Positions 1 through 7,696 of a stretch of DNA of 64,000 nucleotides are shown here, one piece after another (the stretch's first letter is position 1; each line of letters starts with the position of its first letter). The DNA comes from UBA9676 sp036522155 (lineage in GTDB: Bacteria > Actinomycetota > Actinomycetes > Streptosporangiales > Streptosporangiaceae). The notes under the pieces were generated by a model that was not told where the DNA came from, searched no databases, and saw only the letters and a list, made by a program, of their open reading frames with translations. Made by a program: the position numbers and the translations under genes. The stretch spans positions 1-64,000 of the forward strand of contig DATDGI010000072.1 of the NCBI GenBank assembly GCA_036522155.1. The letters are read 5' to 3'.

Positions 1-551
1 CGCCGGGCAGCGCGGAGATGCCCAGCGCGGGGCGGCCGTTCACCGCCGGCCTGGTGACCCGGCTGGTCGCCGACGGCATGGTGATCGCACCGATCACCCT
101 GCACGCCGGGGTGGCCTCGCTGGAGACCGGCGAGCCGCCGCTGCCGGAGCGGTTCACCGTGCCGGCCCCGACCGCGGACCTGGTTAACCTGACCCGGTCG
201 GTGGGCCGGCGGGTGATCGCGGTCGGGACCACGGTCACCCGGGCCCTGGAGAGCGCCGCCGACCCAGGCGGGACGGTGCGGGCCCGCCGCGGCTGGACCG
301 ATCTGGTGCTGGGGGCCGATCACCCGGCCCGGGTCGTGACCGGCCTGATCACCGGCTGGCACGACCCGGAAGCCTCGCATCTGGCGCTGCTTGAAGCGGT
401 GGCCGGGCCGAACCTGGTGCGCGGCGCCTACCTGGCGGCGGAGCAGGCGGGCTATCTGTGGCACGAGTTCGGGGACAGCTGCCTGCTGCTGCCGGACAGC
501 CCCGCGCTGGCCTGGCCCGGGCTCATCCCGGCCCGGCACGCGGTGGGTTAA
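1..551 (+). CDS. queA: tRNA preQ1(34) S-adenosylmethionine ribosyltransferase-isomerase, C-terminal part
   Basis: This is the 3' end of a gene that begins left of the window; the frame is open from base 3 and stops with TAA at 549-551. The visible 182 residues carry the QueA C-terminal hallmarks: RPFT near the start, then ITLHAGVASLE, a PPLPERF segment, RRVIAVGTTVTRALE, GWTDL, HDPEASHLALLEA and a closing YLWHEFGD. QueA moves and isomerises the ribosyl part of S-adenosylmethionine onto preQ1-modified tRNA, the next-to-last step of queuosine synthesis. Many actinobacteria carry QueA-like proteins whose exact role is unclear, so the family is certain but the substrate is inferred. No other queuosine gene is in view. 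Confidence 0.88.
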   Translation, partial: PGSAEMPSAGRPFTAGLVTRLVADGMVIAPITLHAGVASLETGEPPLPERFTVPAPTADLVNLTRSVGRRVIAVGTTVTRALESAADPGGTVRARRGWTDLVLGADHPARVVTGLITGWHDPEASHLALLEAVAGPNLVRGAYLAAEQAGYLWHEFGDSCLLLPDSPALAWPGLIPARHAVG

Positions 552-587
552 TCCTGAGCGGCGGGCGCGCCGGCGGCGGGCCGGGCG

Positions 588-617
588 TTGAGCGGCCCGG
601 TGGCCAGCCCCTAGGCT
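588..617 (+). promoter_or_regulatory. promoter giving a probable leaderless transcript
   Basis: TTGAGC at 588-593 and TAGGCT at 612-617 are separated by 18 bases. The TAGGCT box lies only six bases before the ATG at 624, and no ribosome binding site sits between them, so transcription would begin at or next to the start codon. Leaderless mRNAs with a TANNNT box at this distance are common in actinobacteria. Confidence 0.6.
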
Positions 618-623
618 GCGCTC

Positions 624-1544
624 ATGTCCACGAGCCGGCTGCTGCCGTCCTATAAGCAATGGCAGGCGACCTGCGACACGCTGCACGCGCACACCCAGGT
701 CCTCGGTAAGCTCGCCGCCCGGCTCGCCCCGCCCCAGCCGGAGCTCCTGCACGCCGCGCTGCGGCTGACCGCCCGCGGCTGGGAAACCGCCCCGCTGCCG
801 GCGCCGGACGGGTCGGGGTCGCTGGTCGTCGCGCTCGACCTGCACCGGCATGAGGCGGTGGTCGAGCACAGCCTGGGCCGGGCCGAGCGGATCCCGCTCA
901 CGCCCGACCGGCCGGTCGGCGCGGTCACCCGGGACGTGCTGGCGGCGGTGCGCTCGCAGGGCGGCGAGGTGACGATCGACCCGGCGCCACAGGAGGTGCC
1001 CTGGCAGGTGCCGCTGGACGAGGACGAGGAGCACGCCCGCTACGACCGCGATCAGGTGGCGGACTACTTCGCCGCCGCTACCCAGGCCGCCCTGGTGCTG
1101 GCCGCCTTCCGCGCCCCGTACCGCGGCCGGTCCACCCCGGTCAATGCCTGGTGGGGCTCGTTCGACCTGGCCGTCAGCCTGTTCTCCGGCCAGCCGGCCC
1201 AGCCGCCCTCGGGTGACTTCATCATGCGCAACGCCATGGACGCGCAGGAGGTCGCGGTCGGCTGGTGGCCGGGCGACGCCCGCTACGGCCAGCCCGCCTT
1301 CTACGCCTACGCGCACCCGGCCCCGGCGGGCTTCGCCCACGGCACCCTGGCCCCGGCCGCCGCCCGCTGGGATGACGGGCTGGGCGAGTACCTGCTCGAC
1401 TGGAACGACGTCTGTGCCGCACCCGACCCGCGGGCGGCGGCGCTGGACTTCGCCCGGTCCGCCTTCCGCCACGCCTGCGCCGTGTGCCAGTGGGATCCGG
1501 CCCTGGCCGCCAGCGCCGACGCCAGCCCGCCGCCCGTCAGCTGA
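624..1544 (+). CDS. DUF5996 family protein
   Basis: The 306-residue protein matches the DUF5996 family, whose function is not known. The most family-like part is the C-terminal half: YDRDQVADYF (140-149), FRAPYRGRSTPVNAWWGSFD (162-181) and the run SGDFIMRNAMDAQEVAVGWW (196-215) followed by a YGQPAFYAYA stretch. Many conserved Trp, Tyr and Phe residues suggest a compact aromatic-lined fold. There is no signal peptide or membrane segment. The start is set by a promoter box six bases upstream, so the mRNA is probably leaderless. The gene stands alone, convergent with the oxidoreductase gene ending at 1586. Confidence 0.8.
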   Translation: MSTSRLLPSYKQWQATCDTLHAHTQVLGKLAARLAPPQPELLHAALRLTARGWETAPLPAPDGSGSLVVALDLHRHEAVVEHSLGRAERIPLTPDRPVGAVTRDVLAAVRSQGGEVTIDPAPQEVPWQVPLDEDEEHARYDRDQVADYFAAATQAALVLAAFRAPYRGRSTPVNAWWGSFDLAVSLFSGQPAQPPSGDFIMRNAMDAQEVAVGWWPGDARYGQPAFYAYAHPAPAGFAHGTLAPAAARWDDGLGEYLLDWNDVCAAPDPRAAALDFARSAFRHACAVCQWDPALAASADASPPPVS

Positions 1545-1585
1545 GGCCGGCCGCGCGCGGCGGACCCTGATGTACCACTGCTCCC

Positions 1586-2548
1586 CTACTCCCCGCGCAG
1601 GCGCTCGATCACCGGCGCGAGCGCCGGCATGAACGGCTCGTGCACGGTGACGTAGGAGAAGCCCCAGCGCTCGCGGCTGGCCCGGAGCTGAGCGGCAATC
1701 TCATCGGCCGTCCCGATGAGCAGATAGGGCGTCCGCAGGGCCTCCCCCACCGTGAGCACCGTCTGGTCCGGGTCCGCGCCCTGCTCGGCCGCCATCCGGC
1801 GGCGCTCGGCGACCAGGTTCTCCGCGGCCGCCTGCCGGTCGCCGGTGACGATCACCGCCTGCACCAGCAGATGCCATTCGATCTGGTCCGCCCGCGCGCC
1901 CGCGCAGGCCCGGGCGAACCCGACCCGCTCATCGGCCTCCGCCGCGGTCGCCAGCCGGAAGGTGCCCGGCGGCTGGCCGGGAATCTGGAACACCCCGGCC
2001 ACTCCGACGATGTCCGCGTGCGCGGCGGCTATCCGCAGGATCCGGTCGCCGGTGCCGCCGACGATCAGCGGCGGCCCGGTGCCGGCGAAGCCGTGCCGCT
2101 GGACGGGAACCAGCCGGGGCACCCCCTCCGGCCGGCCGGGCAGCTCGCCAGCAAAGTGCCGCCGCAGCTCGCCGATGAGCGCGCTCAGCCGCCCGGCCCG
2201 GGCCTCGAACCCCGGCCAGGCGATGCCCGCCTCGTCGAACTCCCACTTCATGTGGCCGGCGCCGATCCCGACCTCCAGGCGCCCGTCGGTGAGGATGTCG
2301 GTGGTGGCGATCTCCCGGGCGAGCAGGGCGGCGTTCCAGAAACCGGCGTTGAGCACCAGGGTGCCCAGCCGCAGCCCGCTGGTCGCCTGCGCGGCCGCCA
2401 CCAGCAGCGGGAACGGGGCGGGCAGGCCCAGATGATCCGCCGCGAACACGCTGTGATAGCCGTATCCCTCGCCCTGGCGGCAGGTGCCGGCAAAAGCCCG
2501 CGCGGTCGTGAGGCCGAAGATGTTGAAGGAGAACCGGAAGCTGCGCAT
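1586..2548 (-). CDS. LLM-class F420-dependent oxidoreductase (TIGR03621-like)
   Basis: The 320-residue protein is a luciferase-like (TIM-barrel) oxidoreductase. It opens with RSFRFSFNIFGL, has the LLM strand patterns LRLGTLVLNAGFWNAALLAREIATTD and LTDGRLEVGIGAGHMKWEF split over residues 59-105, and the PLIVGGTGDRILRIAA segment typical of the F420-binding subgroup. Such enzymes move hydride between reduced F420 and small organic substrates; the substrate here is unknown. It lies 24 bases downstream of the DUF2000 gene on the same strand and is probably co-transcribed with it. F420 rather than FMN use is inferred from the subfamily. Confidence 0.85.
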   Translation of the reverse strand: MRSFRFSFNIFGLTTARAFAGTCRQGEGYGYHSVFAADHLGLPAPFPLLVAAAQATSGLRLGTLVLNAGFWNAALLAREIATTDILTDGRLEVGIGAGHMKWEFDEAGIAWPGFEARAGRLSALIGELRRHFAGELPGRPEGVPRLVPVQRHGFAGTGPPLIVGGTGDRILRIAAAHADIVGVAGVFQIPGQPPGTFRLATAAEADERVGFARACAGARADQIEWHLLVQAVIVTGDRQAAAENLVAERRRMAAEQGADPDQTVLTVGEALRTPYLLIGTADEIAAQLRASRERWGFSYVTVHEPFMPALAPVIERLRGE

Positions 2549-2572
2549 GCCGCCAGGTTTCCCTACCGCCGG

Positions 2573-2983
2573 TCAGGGGTGCAGGGCAAACCCCTTGAAG
2601 ATCTTGTCGACGGCGTTCTTCGGGCCGTAGACGGCCAGCCCGACCAGCGGCAGCTCGGCCGCGGGCACGGCCAGGACCGTGGCCCGGTTGGCCTCATCGT
2701 GGCCGGTGGCGAACATCGGCTCGATATAGACGGCGATGTCCAGGTCCCGGGCCAGGGCGCGGCCGTGCGCGCCGGTGAGGGCGGCCGCATCGGCCGCGTA
2801 GATGAGCACCGGCTGGCGGAACATGGGCAGGTAAAGGTGGCCCGAACCGTCCTGGTACCGCTCGCCGATCACCTCCGGGCGGCCGCCGGCCACCGCGCTG
2901 GCGAGGAATGCCGTGACGTTCAGCCGCTGCCAGGCCGCGAGGTCGTCGCGGACCGCGATGGCGATCTTGGTGTCGAACCGCAT
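2573..2983 (-). CDS. DUF2000 domain-containing protein
   Basis: The protein is 136 residues from the chosen ATG at 2983; a longer reading from 3022 adds 13 residues that do not look like the family. DUF2000 proteins start, as here, with a K/R-F-D-T-K-I-A-I-A-V strand, followed by LNVTAFLASAV, a central YLPMFRQPVLIYAA strand and an ending with AVYGPKNAVDKIFKGFALHP. The function is not established; the fold resembles peptidyl-tRNA hydrolase II-like proteins. It is the first gene of a probable two-gene unit with the LLM oxidoreductase downstream. Confidence 0.8.
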   Translation of the reverse strand: MRFDTKIAIAVRDDLAAWQRLNVTAFLASAVAGGRPEVIGERYQDGSGHLYLPMFRQPVLIYAADAAALTGAHGRALARDLDIAVYIEPMFATGHDEANRATVLAVPAAELPLVGLAVYGPKNAVDKIFKGFALHP

Positions 2984-3177
2984 GGCCCCAGCCTGCCAGC
3001 CGGCCGGCGCGCCGGGGTTCACCTAGCGCATGATCCACGCCGGGCCGGAGCTGGTCACCCGGGACGGGCGATCATGGTCGGTCGAAAGCGGGCCGGGAGT
3101 GTGGCACGCTTGGCGGTGAATGCCCGGTCCACGGGCAGCGGCACCGGGCGCTGACGGGCGCGGGGAAGCGGGGCGAG

Positions 3178-4041
3178 ATGAGCGTTGCCGTCATTTTCTG
3201 GCTGCTCGCAATCGTCTTAGGCGGCCTGGCCGGCTGGCTGGGCTGGACCAGGTACCGGCGGCCGGGGCAGCCCGGGCCGGCCGGCCAGCAACTGGCCATC
3301 CATGAATTGGCGTATCTGGCGGGCGGCGCGCCGCGCGTGGTAACCACCGCGCTGGCCATGCTCAGCCATTCCGGCCGGGTGACGATCACCGGGACGGGAA
3401 GGGCCAGCCAGACCGCCACCGGCGGAGGCCCTGATCCGGTGCAGGGCGCCATTCTCCAGGCGCTGCGCCGGCGCGGCACCGTTCCGGTGGCCGGCGTCTA
3501 CCGCGGCCTGGCCCGCAGTGGGGTGCTTGAGGCCATGGGCGTGCGGCTGGTCCGGCGCCGGCTGCTGGGCTACCGGGGCATCTATATCCCCCGCTGGCTG
3601 CGGCTGCTGATCGGGCTGGGTGCCTTCGGCGGCCTGGCCATCACCGTCGCCAGCTACCTCCGCGGGCAGCTGGCTCTGGTGCCGTACTCCGCCCTCGCCG
3701 TGACCTGGGGAACCGGCGCCTTGCTGCTGGCCCGGCGGGGCGTGACGGTCCAGCCGGGCGCGGCCGGGCAGCGCGTGCTGGCCGCCGCCCACCTGGACTG
3801 CGAGCGCGGGGCACCGGCCGTCATGGCGGGCGGCATGCCGGTTCTTGCCACCCGGGTCGCCCTGGACGGGCCCAGCAGCCTGGCCGACCCGTCGCTGCGG
3901 GCCATCCTCACCACCGCCGAACGGGTCGCGGCCGATGACCCGCAGCCGAAGCTGCGATGGCGGCCGGGCACCGGCCTGCCGCCGGGTACGGACCCGTCGC
4001 CGCCGGGCCGGCCCGGCCTGCTCGGCCGCGGCTGGGCCTGA
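3178..4041 (+). CDS. TIGR04222 domain-containing membrane protein
   Basis: This 287-residue protein has an N-terminal membrane helix (about 3-22), a soluble segment with ELAYLAGGAPRVVTTALAML, the hallmark of the TIGR04222 domain (about 41-60), and two further hydrophobic helices around residues 140-183. The C-terminal segment ends in a Pro/Gly-rich tail. The family is found in actinobacteria and its role is unknown. Leucine 14 is encoded by TTA (3217-3219), a rare codon in DNA of this composition. The ATG follows a GGGGCGAGATGAGC context with a usable GGGGCGAG ribosome site. No partner gene is obvious. Confidence 0.72.
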   Translation: MSVAVIFWLLAIVLGGLAGWLGWTRYRRPGQPGPAGQQLAIHELAYLAGGAPRVVTTALAMLSHSGRVTITGTGRASQTATGGGPDPVQGAILQALRRRGTVPVAGVYRGLARSGVLEAMGVRLVRRRLLGYRGIYIPRWLRLLIGLGAFGGLAITVASYLRGQLALVPYSALAVTWGTGALLLARRGVTVQPGAAGQRVLAAAHLDCERGAPAVMAGGMPVLATRVALDGPSSLADPSLRAILTTAERVAADDPQPKLRWRPGTGLPPGTDPSPPGRPGLLGRGWA

Positions 4042-4337
4042 CTGGGCCACCGGCCCGGCCAGCCGGCCGGAAGCTAGTCCGCCCGCGGCCCGCCGTACTC
4101 CGGCCAATCCACCAGTTCGGCCGCCCCGGCTGTCCCGAATGGCCCAGGCGCCTCACCCGGATCCGATATGATCCCGGATTTACCGTCGATATTGTCCATA
4201 CACATGCGGAATAGTCCGTTATTGACGTGTAAACCCTTTTGCAGAAGAATTATCGCCATGGCCATGATTGCCCGCGCAGCTGCGGGCCCGGGGTGGGCGC
4301 TTGAACTGCGAGAACGGCAAACAATCAGGAGGAGCCA
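4042..4337. other. intergenic region with AT-rich segment upstream of permease operon
   Basis: These 296 bases hold no convincing gene. From about 4165 to 4262 the sequence becomes far more AT-rich than anything nearby, which is where a promoter or operator for the permease operon is expected. A TTGACG at 4222-4227 could be a -35 box but I see no clear matching -10. The permease itself is preceded by AGGAGGAGCC, a strong ribosome binding site. Confidence 0.4.
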
Positions 4338-5951
4338 GTGACCACAGTAGGAGCCCGGGCAGGCGCGCAGCCACCAGGTGGCAGCCGGAACCTGTTCGTC
4401 CGGAACGCAACCGGCCTCGTCCGGGAACTGAACGCGTTCGACGCGTTCAACCTTGTCTTCTCAGCCGTGCTGATCCCGGTCGGGATCACCGAGGTAATGG
4501 CCTTCACCCCGACGTTCTGGCCGCATGCCAACATGCTGCTGTCATTCCTGCTGGCTACCCCGCTGGTGGCCACCTGCGGCCTGGTCTACCTGTACTTCAC
4601 CGTGATCATGCCGAGGTCGGGGGGCGACTACGTCTGGGTGTCCCGGACGGTCAGCCCGTTCTTCGGGTTCTTCGCGAACTTCTCGCTCACGTTCGTGTTC
4701 CTGACCTGGATTGCCTTCAACTTCACCTACATGCTGCAGGTCATGGGGCCGGCCGCGGCCTACGTGGGCGGCTGGCACGCGGGCTGGCTGGCCGCACCCG
4801 ACAACCTTGAGATCATGATGATCGCGACCGTGCTCACGGTGCTGTTCACCATCTTGATGATCTTCGGGGTGCGGGTGGTGGCCCGCTACATGCTGGTCAC
4901 CTTCGTGGTGGTGTGGGCCGGCATGATCGCCTGGCTGGTGGCCATGGCCGTCGGCAGCCACGGGCACTTCGTCAGCACCTGGAACGCCAGGTCCGGCGCC
5001 ACCTACCTGGGCATCATCGGCAAGGCCGGCCATCTCGGCTTCAGCGCGGCGGGTGGCATCGCCATCGGCGCCACCATATTCGGGATGATCTACTCGTTCC
5101 AGGTCTACACCGGCTTCCAGTGGACCGGGTACTTCGCCGGTGAGATCCGCAACGTCCGCCGCACCGCCAGCACCTCGATCATCGGCGCGCTGCTGATCTC
5201 GGCGGTCGGCTACGTCCTCGGGGTGGCGCTGATCTACAAGTACTTCGGCTTCCAGTTCTTCGGGGCCGTGGTGTTCATGGGACTCGGCGGCGGAGCCGCG
5301 CACTGGAACCTGGCCTTCAAGCCATACCTGCCCGGACTGGTGAACTTCCTGCCCGGCCCGCACTGGCTGCTGGTGTTCATCGCGCTGTGCTTCGTGCTGG
5401 CCATCCTGTGGTGGACCCCGACCGGCTTCATGCTCGGCACCAGGAACATGTTCGCCTGGTCGTTCGACCGGCTGGCGCCGGAGAAGCTGACCACCGTGTC
5501 CGACCGCTTCCACACTCCGGTGGTCGCCACCATTACCATCGGCGTCATCGTGGAACTGCTCAACTACCTGAACATCTACCAGGGCCTGGGCGCCTTCCTG
5601 CTGAACGTGATCGCGGTGATGGCGCTGGCGTTCATCATCGTGTCCATCGCCGCGGTGATCACACCGTGGCGGCGGCCGCAGATGCACGCGCAGGGCCCCG
5701 GCTGGGCCCGGGCCAAGTTCCTCGGCCTGCCGGTGATCACCTGGGTGGCCGCGATCTCGGCCCTCTCCTGGGGGTTTGTCATCTACGTCGCGTTCCACAC
5801 CGGCTTCGGTGGCACCCTCGGGTTCAAGCCCATGCTGGAAGCGTTCGGGGCACCGCTCGTCGCGATCGTCTACTACATCGGGGTCCGGCTGTACCGGCGG
5901 AGCCAGGGCATGGAGCTCACCCAGACGTTCGCCGAGATCCCGCCCGAATGA
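4338..5951 (+). CDS. APC family amino acid/amine permease
   Basis: The 537-residue protein is a polytopic membrane protein with about twelve hydrophobic segments between residues 33 and 520. It has the APC features: an N-terminal LVRELNAFDAFNLVFSAVL, the MPRSGGDYVWVSR segment (about 91-103) after the second helix, which matches the PRSGG motif of amino-acid/polyamine transporters, and FAGEIRNVRRTASTSIIGAL in the middle. It probably imports an amino acid or amine. It leads a four-gene operon; the next start codon overlaps its stop (ATGA). The downstream class III aminotransferase suggests the imported compound is a primary amine or amino acid. The SD AGGAGG supports the GTG start. Confidence 0.85.
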   Translation: MTTVGARAGAQPPGGSRNLFVRNATGLVRELNAFDAFNLVFSAVLIPVGITEVMAFTPTFWPHANMLLSFLLATPLVATCGLVYLYFTVIMPRSGGDYVWVSRTVSPFFGFFANFSLTFVFLTWIAFNFTYMLQVMGPAAAYVGGWHAGWLAAPDNLEIMMIATVLTVLFTILMIFGVRVVARYMLVTFVVVWAGMIAWLVAMAVGSHGHFVSTWNARSGATYLGIIGKAGHLGFSAAGGIAIGATIFGMIYSFQVYTGFQWTGYFAGEIRNVRRTASTSIIGALLISAVGYVLGVALIYKYFGFQFFGAVVFMGLGGGAAHWNLAFKPYLPGLVNFLPGPHWLLVFIALCFVLAILWWTPTGFMLGTRNMFAWSFDRLAPEKLTTVSDRFHTPVVATITIGVIVELLNYLNIYQGLGAFLLNVIAVMALAFIIVSIAAVITPWRRPQMHAQGPGWARAKFLGLPVITWVAAISALSWGFVIYVAFHTGFGGTLGFKPMLEAFGAPLVAIVYYIGVRLYRRSQGMELTQTFAEIPPE

Positions 5952-6739
5952 CAGAACGCCTGCCGGAAACGACGGGAGGTCCGGATGGAGCGGGCCGCGA
6001 GCCACCGATGGTGGCGGCGGGCCGGGCGATCGTGGCCAGCGCCGCGGCCCGCTCCATCCCGGTCCGCCTGCTCGGCGGGGTAGCGATCTGGATCCGCGGT
6101 TCGGCCGCGGCCCGGGACCAACTGGGCCGCGGCTACCCGGACGTCGACCTGGTGGCGCACAAGAAACAGTCCCGCGCGCTGCGGGCGATGCTGGAGGACA
6201 CCGGCTTCGAGCCGGAGCGGCTGTTCAATGCCACCCACGGCGCCCGGCGGCTGCTGTACTACGCCCCCGACGGCTGGCAGGTCGACGTGTTCCTGGACGT
6301 CTTCGAGATGTCACACACCCTCGACCTCGGCGCCAAGCTCGAGGCGGAGCCGGAAACCCTGGCCGCGGCCGAGCTGCTGCTCACCAAGCTGCAGGTCGCC
6401 GAGGTGAACGCCAAGGACCTGTCCGATAGCGCGATGCTGCTGTGGGACCACCGGCCGGCCAGCAACGACGGCCCCCATCTGCTCAACGTCTCGCGCGTGG
6501 CCGCCACCTGCGCGGCTGACTGGGGTTTGTACACGACGGTCACCGACAACCTGGCCGCCTGCGCGGGCCGGCTCGGCGAGATGGTCCCGGAGGCCGCCGA
6601 CCGGGACCGGATCGGCGGCCGGATCAGCGAGATCACGCAGGCGCTGGCGACCGCGCCGAAAACGGTGGGCTGGCAGCTGCGCGCCAAGGTCGGCCGCCGC
6701 AAGCGGTGGTACCAGGTTCCGGAGGAGGTCACCCGGTGA
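5948..6739 (+). CDS. nucleotidyltransferase-fold protein
   Basis: The 263-residue protein starts at the ATG that overlaps the permease stop. It has the minimal nucleotidyltransferase signature: RLLGGVAIWIR (40-50), with the GG motif at 43-44, followed by YPDVDLV with D65 and D67, and a third acidic site in QVDVFLDVF (D113 or D117). This is the metal-binding triad layout of MNT/AbiEii-like and aminoglycoside-type nucleotidyltransferases. The C-terminal half is helical and ends basic (KVGRRKRWYQV). It would transfer a nucleotide to a small molecule, protein or RNA; the target is unknown. It sits between the permease and the phosphoesterase with overlapping codons on both sides. Confidence 0.68.
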   Translation: MTERLPETTGGPDGAGREPPMVAAGRAIVASAAARSIPVRLLGGVAIWIRGSAAARDQLGRGYPDVDLVAHKKQSRALRAMLEDTGFEPERLFNATHGARRLLYYAPDGWQVDVFLDVFEMSHTLDLGAKLEAEPETLAAAELLLTKLQVAEVNAKDLSDSAMLLWDHRPASNDGPHLLNVSRVAATCAADWGLYTTVTDNLAACAGRLGEMVPEAADRDRIGGRISEITQALATAPKTVGWQLRAKVGRRKRWYQVPEEVTR

Positions 6740-7686
6740 CCATGCGGATCTATTTCGCGACCGACATCCACGGCTCTGAGGTGTGCTGGCGCAAGTTCCT
6801 GAACGCGGCCAAGTTCTACAGTGCCGACACCCTGATCATGGGCGGCGACGTCTCCGGCAAGGCCGTCGTCCCGGTGGTCTGCCTGCCCGGCGGCGGTTAC
6901 CTGGTCCGCCAGCTGTCCGGCGACAAGGTGCTCGGCCTGGCCGAGCTGGACCAGGCCGAGGCGAAGATCCGGGACATGGGGTTCTACCCCTACCGCACCA
7001 CCGAGGAGGAGCTGGAGGCGACCTGGGACCAGCCCAGCGCGGTGCACGGGATATTCCTCTCGCTGATGCGGCAGACGCTGGACCGGTGGCTGGATCTGGC
7101 CGCGGAGCGGCTGGCCGGCACCGGTACCCAGCTGTACATCATGTGCGGCAACGACGACCCGCACGAGCTCAAGCACATGCTGCGGCAGTCCCCGGCGGTG
7201 ATCGAGACCGAGGACCGGCTGATCGATCTCGGCGAGGGCGTGACCATGATTTCCTGCGGCTGGTCCAACCGGACGCCCTGGCACACGCCGAGGGAGATGG
7301 ACGACGACGATCTGGAACGGCGGATCGAGAAGACCGCCGCCGAGGTACCGCACCCCGAGCGCGCCGTGTTCAACCTGCACGTGCCGCCGGCCCGCACCGC
7401 CATCGACAAGGCCCCGGCGCTGGACGACCGGCTCAAGCCGAAGGTCAGGGGCGGCGCGGTGGTGATGGAATCGGTCGGCTCCGAGGCCGTCCGCCGGGTG
7501 CTGGAGCGCTACCAGCCCATGCTCGGCCTGCACGGCCACATCCACGAGTCCCGCGGCGCGGTCCGGCTCGGCCGGACGCTGTCCATCAACCCGGGCAGCG
7601 AATATGGCGACGGGGTGCTGCGCGGCGCGCTGGTGGACATCGACGGGCGCACCGGGGTCACCAGCTACCAGTTGCCATCAGGCTAG
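6736..7686 (+). CDS. calcineurin-like metallophosphoesterase
   Basis: I chose the GTG at 6736, which overlaps the upstream stop (GTGA) and lies six bases after GGAGGAGGT; an ATG two codons later is also possible. The 316-residue protein has the metallophosphoesterase metal sites in order: D10-I-H12, GGD (36-38), GND (138-140), NLH (213-215) and GHIH (267-270). It also has an insertion of about 90 residues between the GGD and GND motifs. Such enzymes cut phosphomonoesters, phosphodiesters or nucleotides. Its place directly after a nucleotidyltransferase suggests it may remove or process the same modification. The substrate is not known. Confidence 0.82.
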   Translation: MTMRIYFATDIHGSEVCWRKFLNAAKFYSADTLIMGGDVSGKAVVPVVCLPGGGYLVRQLSGDKVLGLAELDQAEAKIRDMGFYPYRTTEEELEATWDQPSAVHGIFLSLMRQTLDRWLDLAAERLAGTGTQLYIMCGNDDPHELKHMLRQSPAVIETEDRLIDLGEGVTMISCGWSNRTPWHTPREMDDDDLERRIEKTAAEVPHPERAVFNLHVPPARTAIDKAPALDDRLKPKVRGGAVVMESVGSEAVRRVLERYQPMLGLHGHIHESRGAVRLGRTLSINPGSEYGDGVLRGALVDIDGRTGVTSYQLPSG

Positions 7687-7696
7687 GAGGGGACCA

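Noticed and set aside
1640..3154. Long plus-strand open frame of 504 codons.
   Set aside because: It runs opposite the LLM and DUF2000 genes, has Arg/Gly/Pro-rich composition without domains, and is a shadow of high GC content.
4542..6005. Long minus-strand open frame opposite the permease.
   Set aside because: His/Asp/Glu/Arg-rich antisense composition, no domain; shadow of the permease gene.
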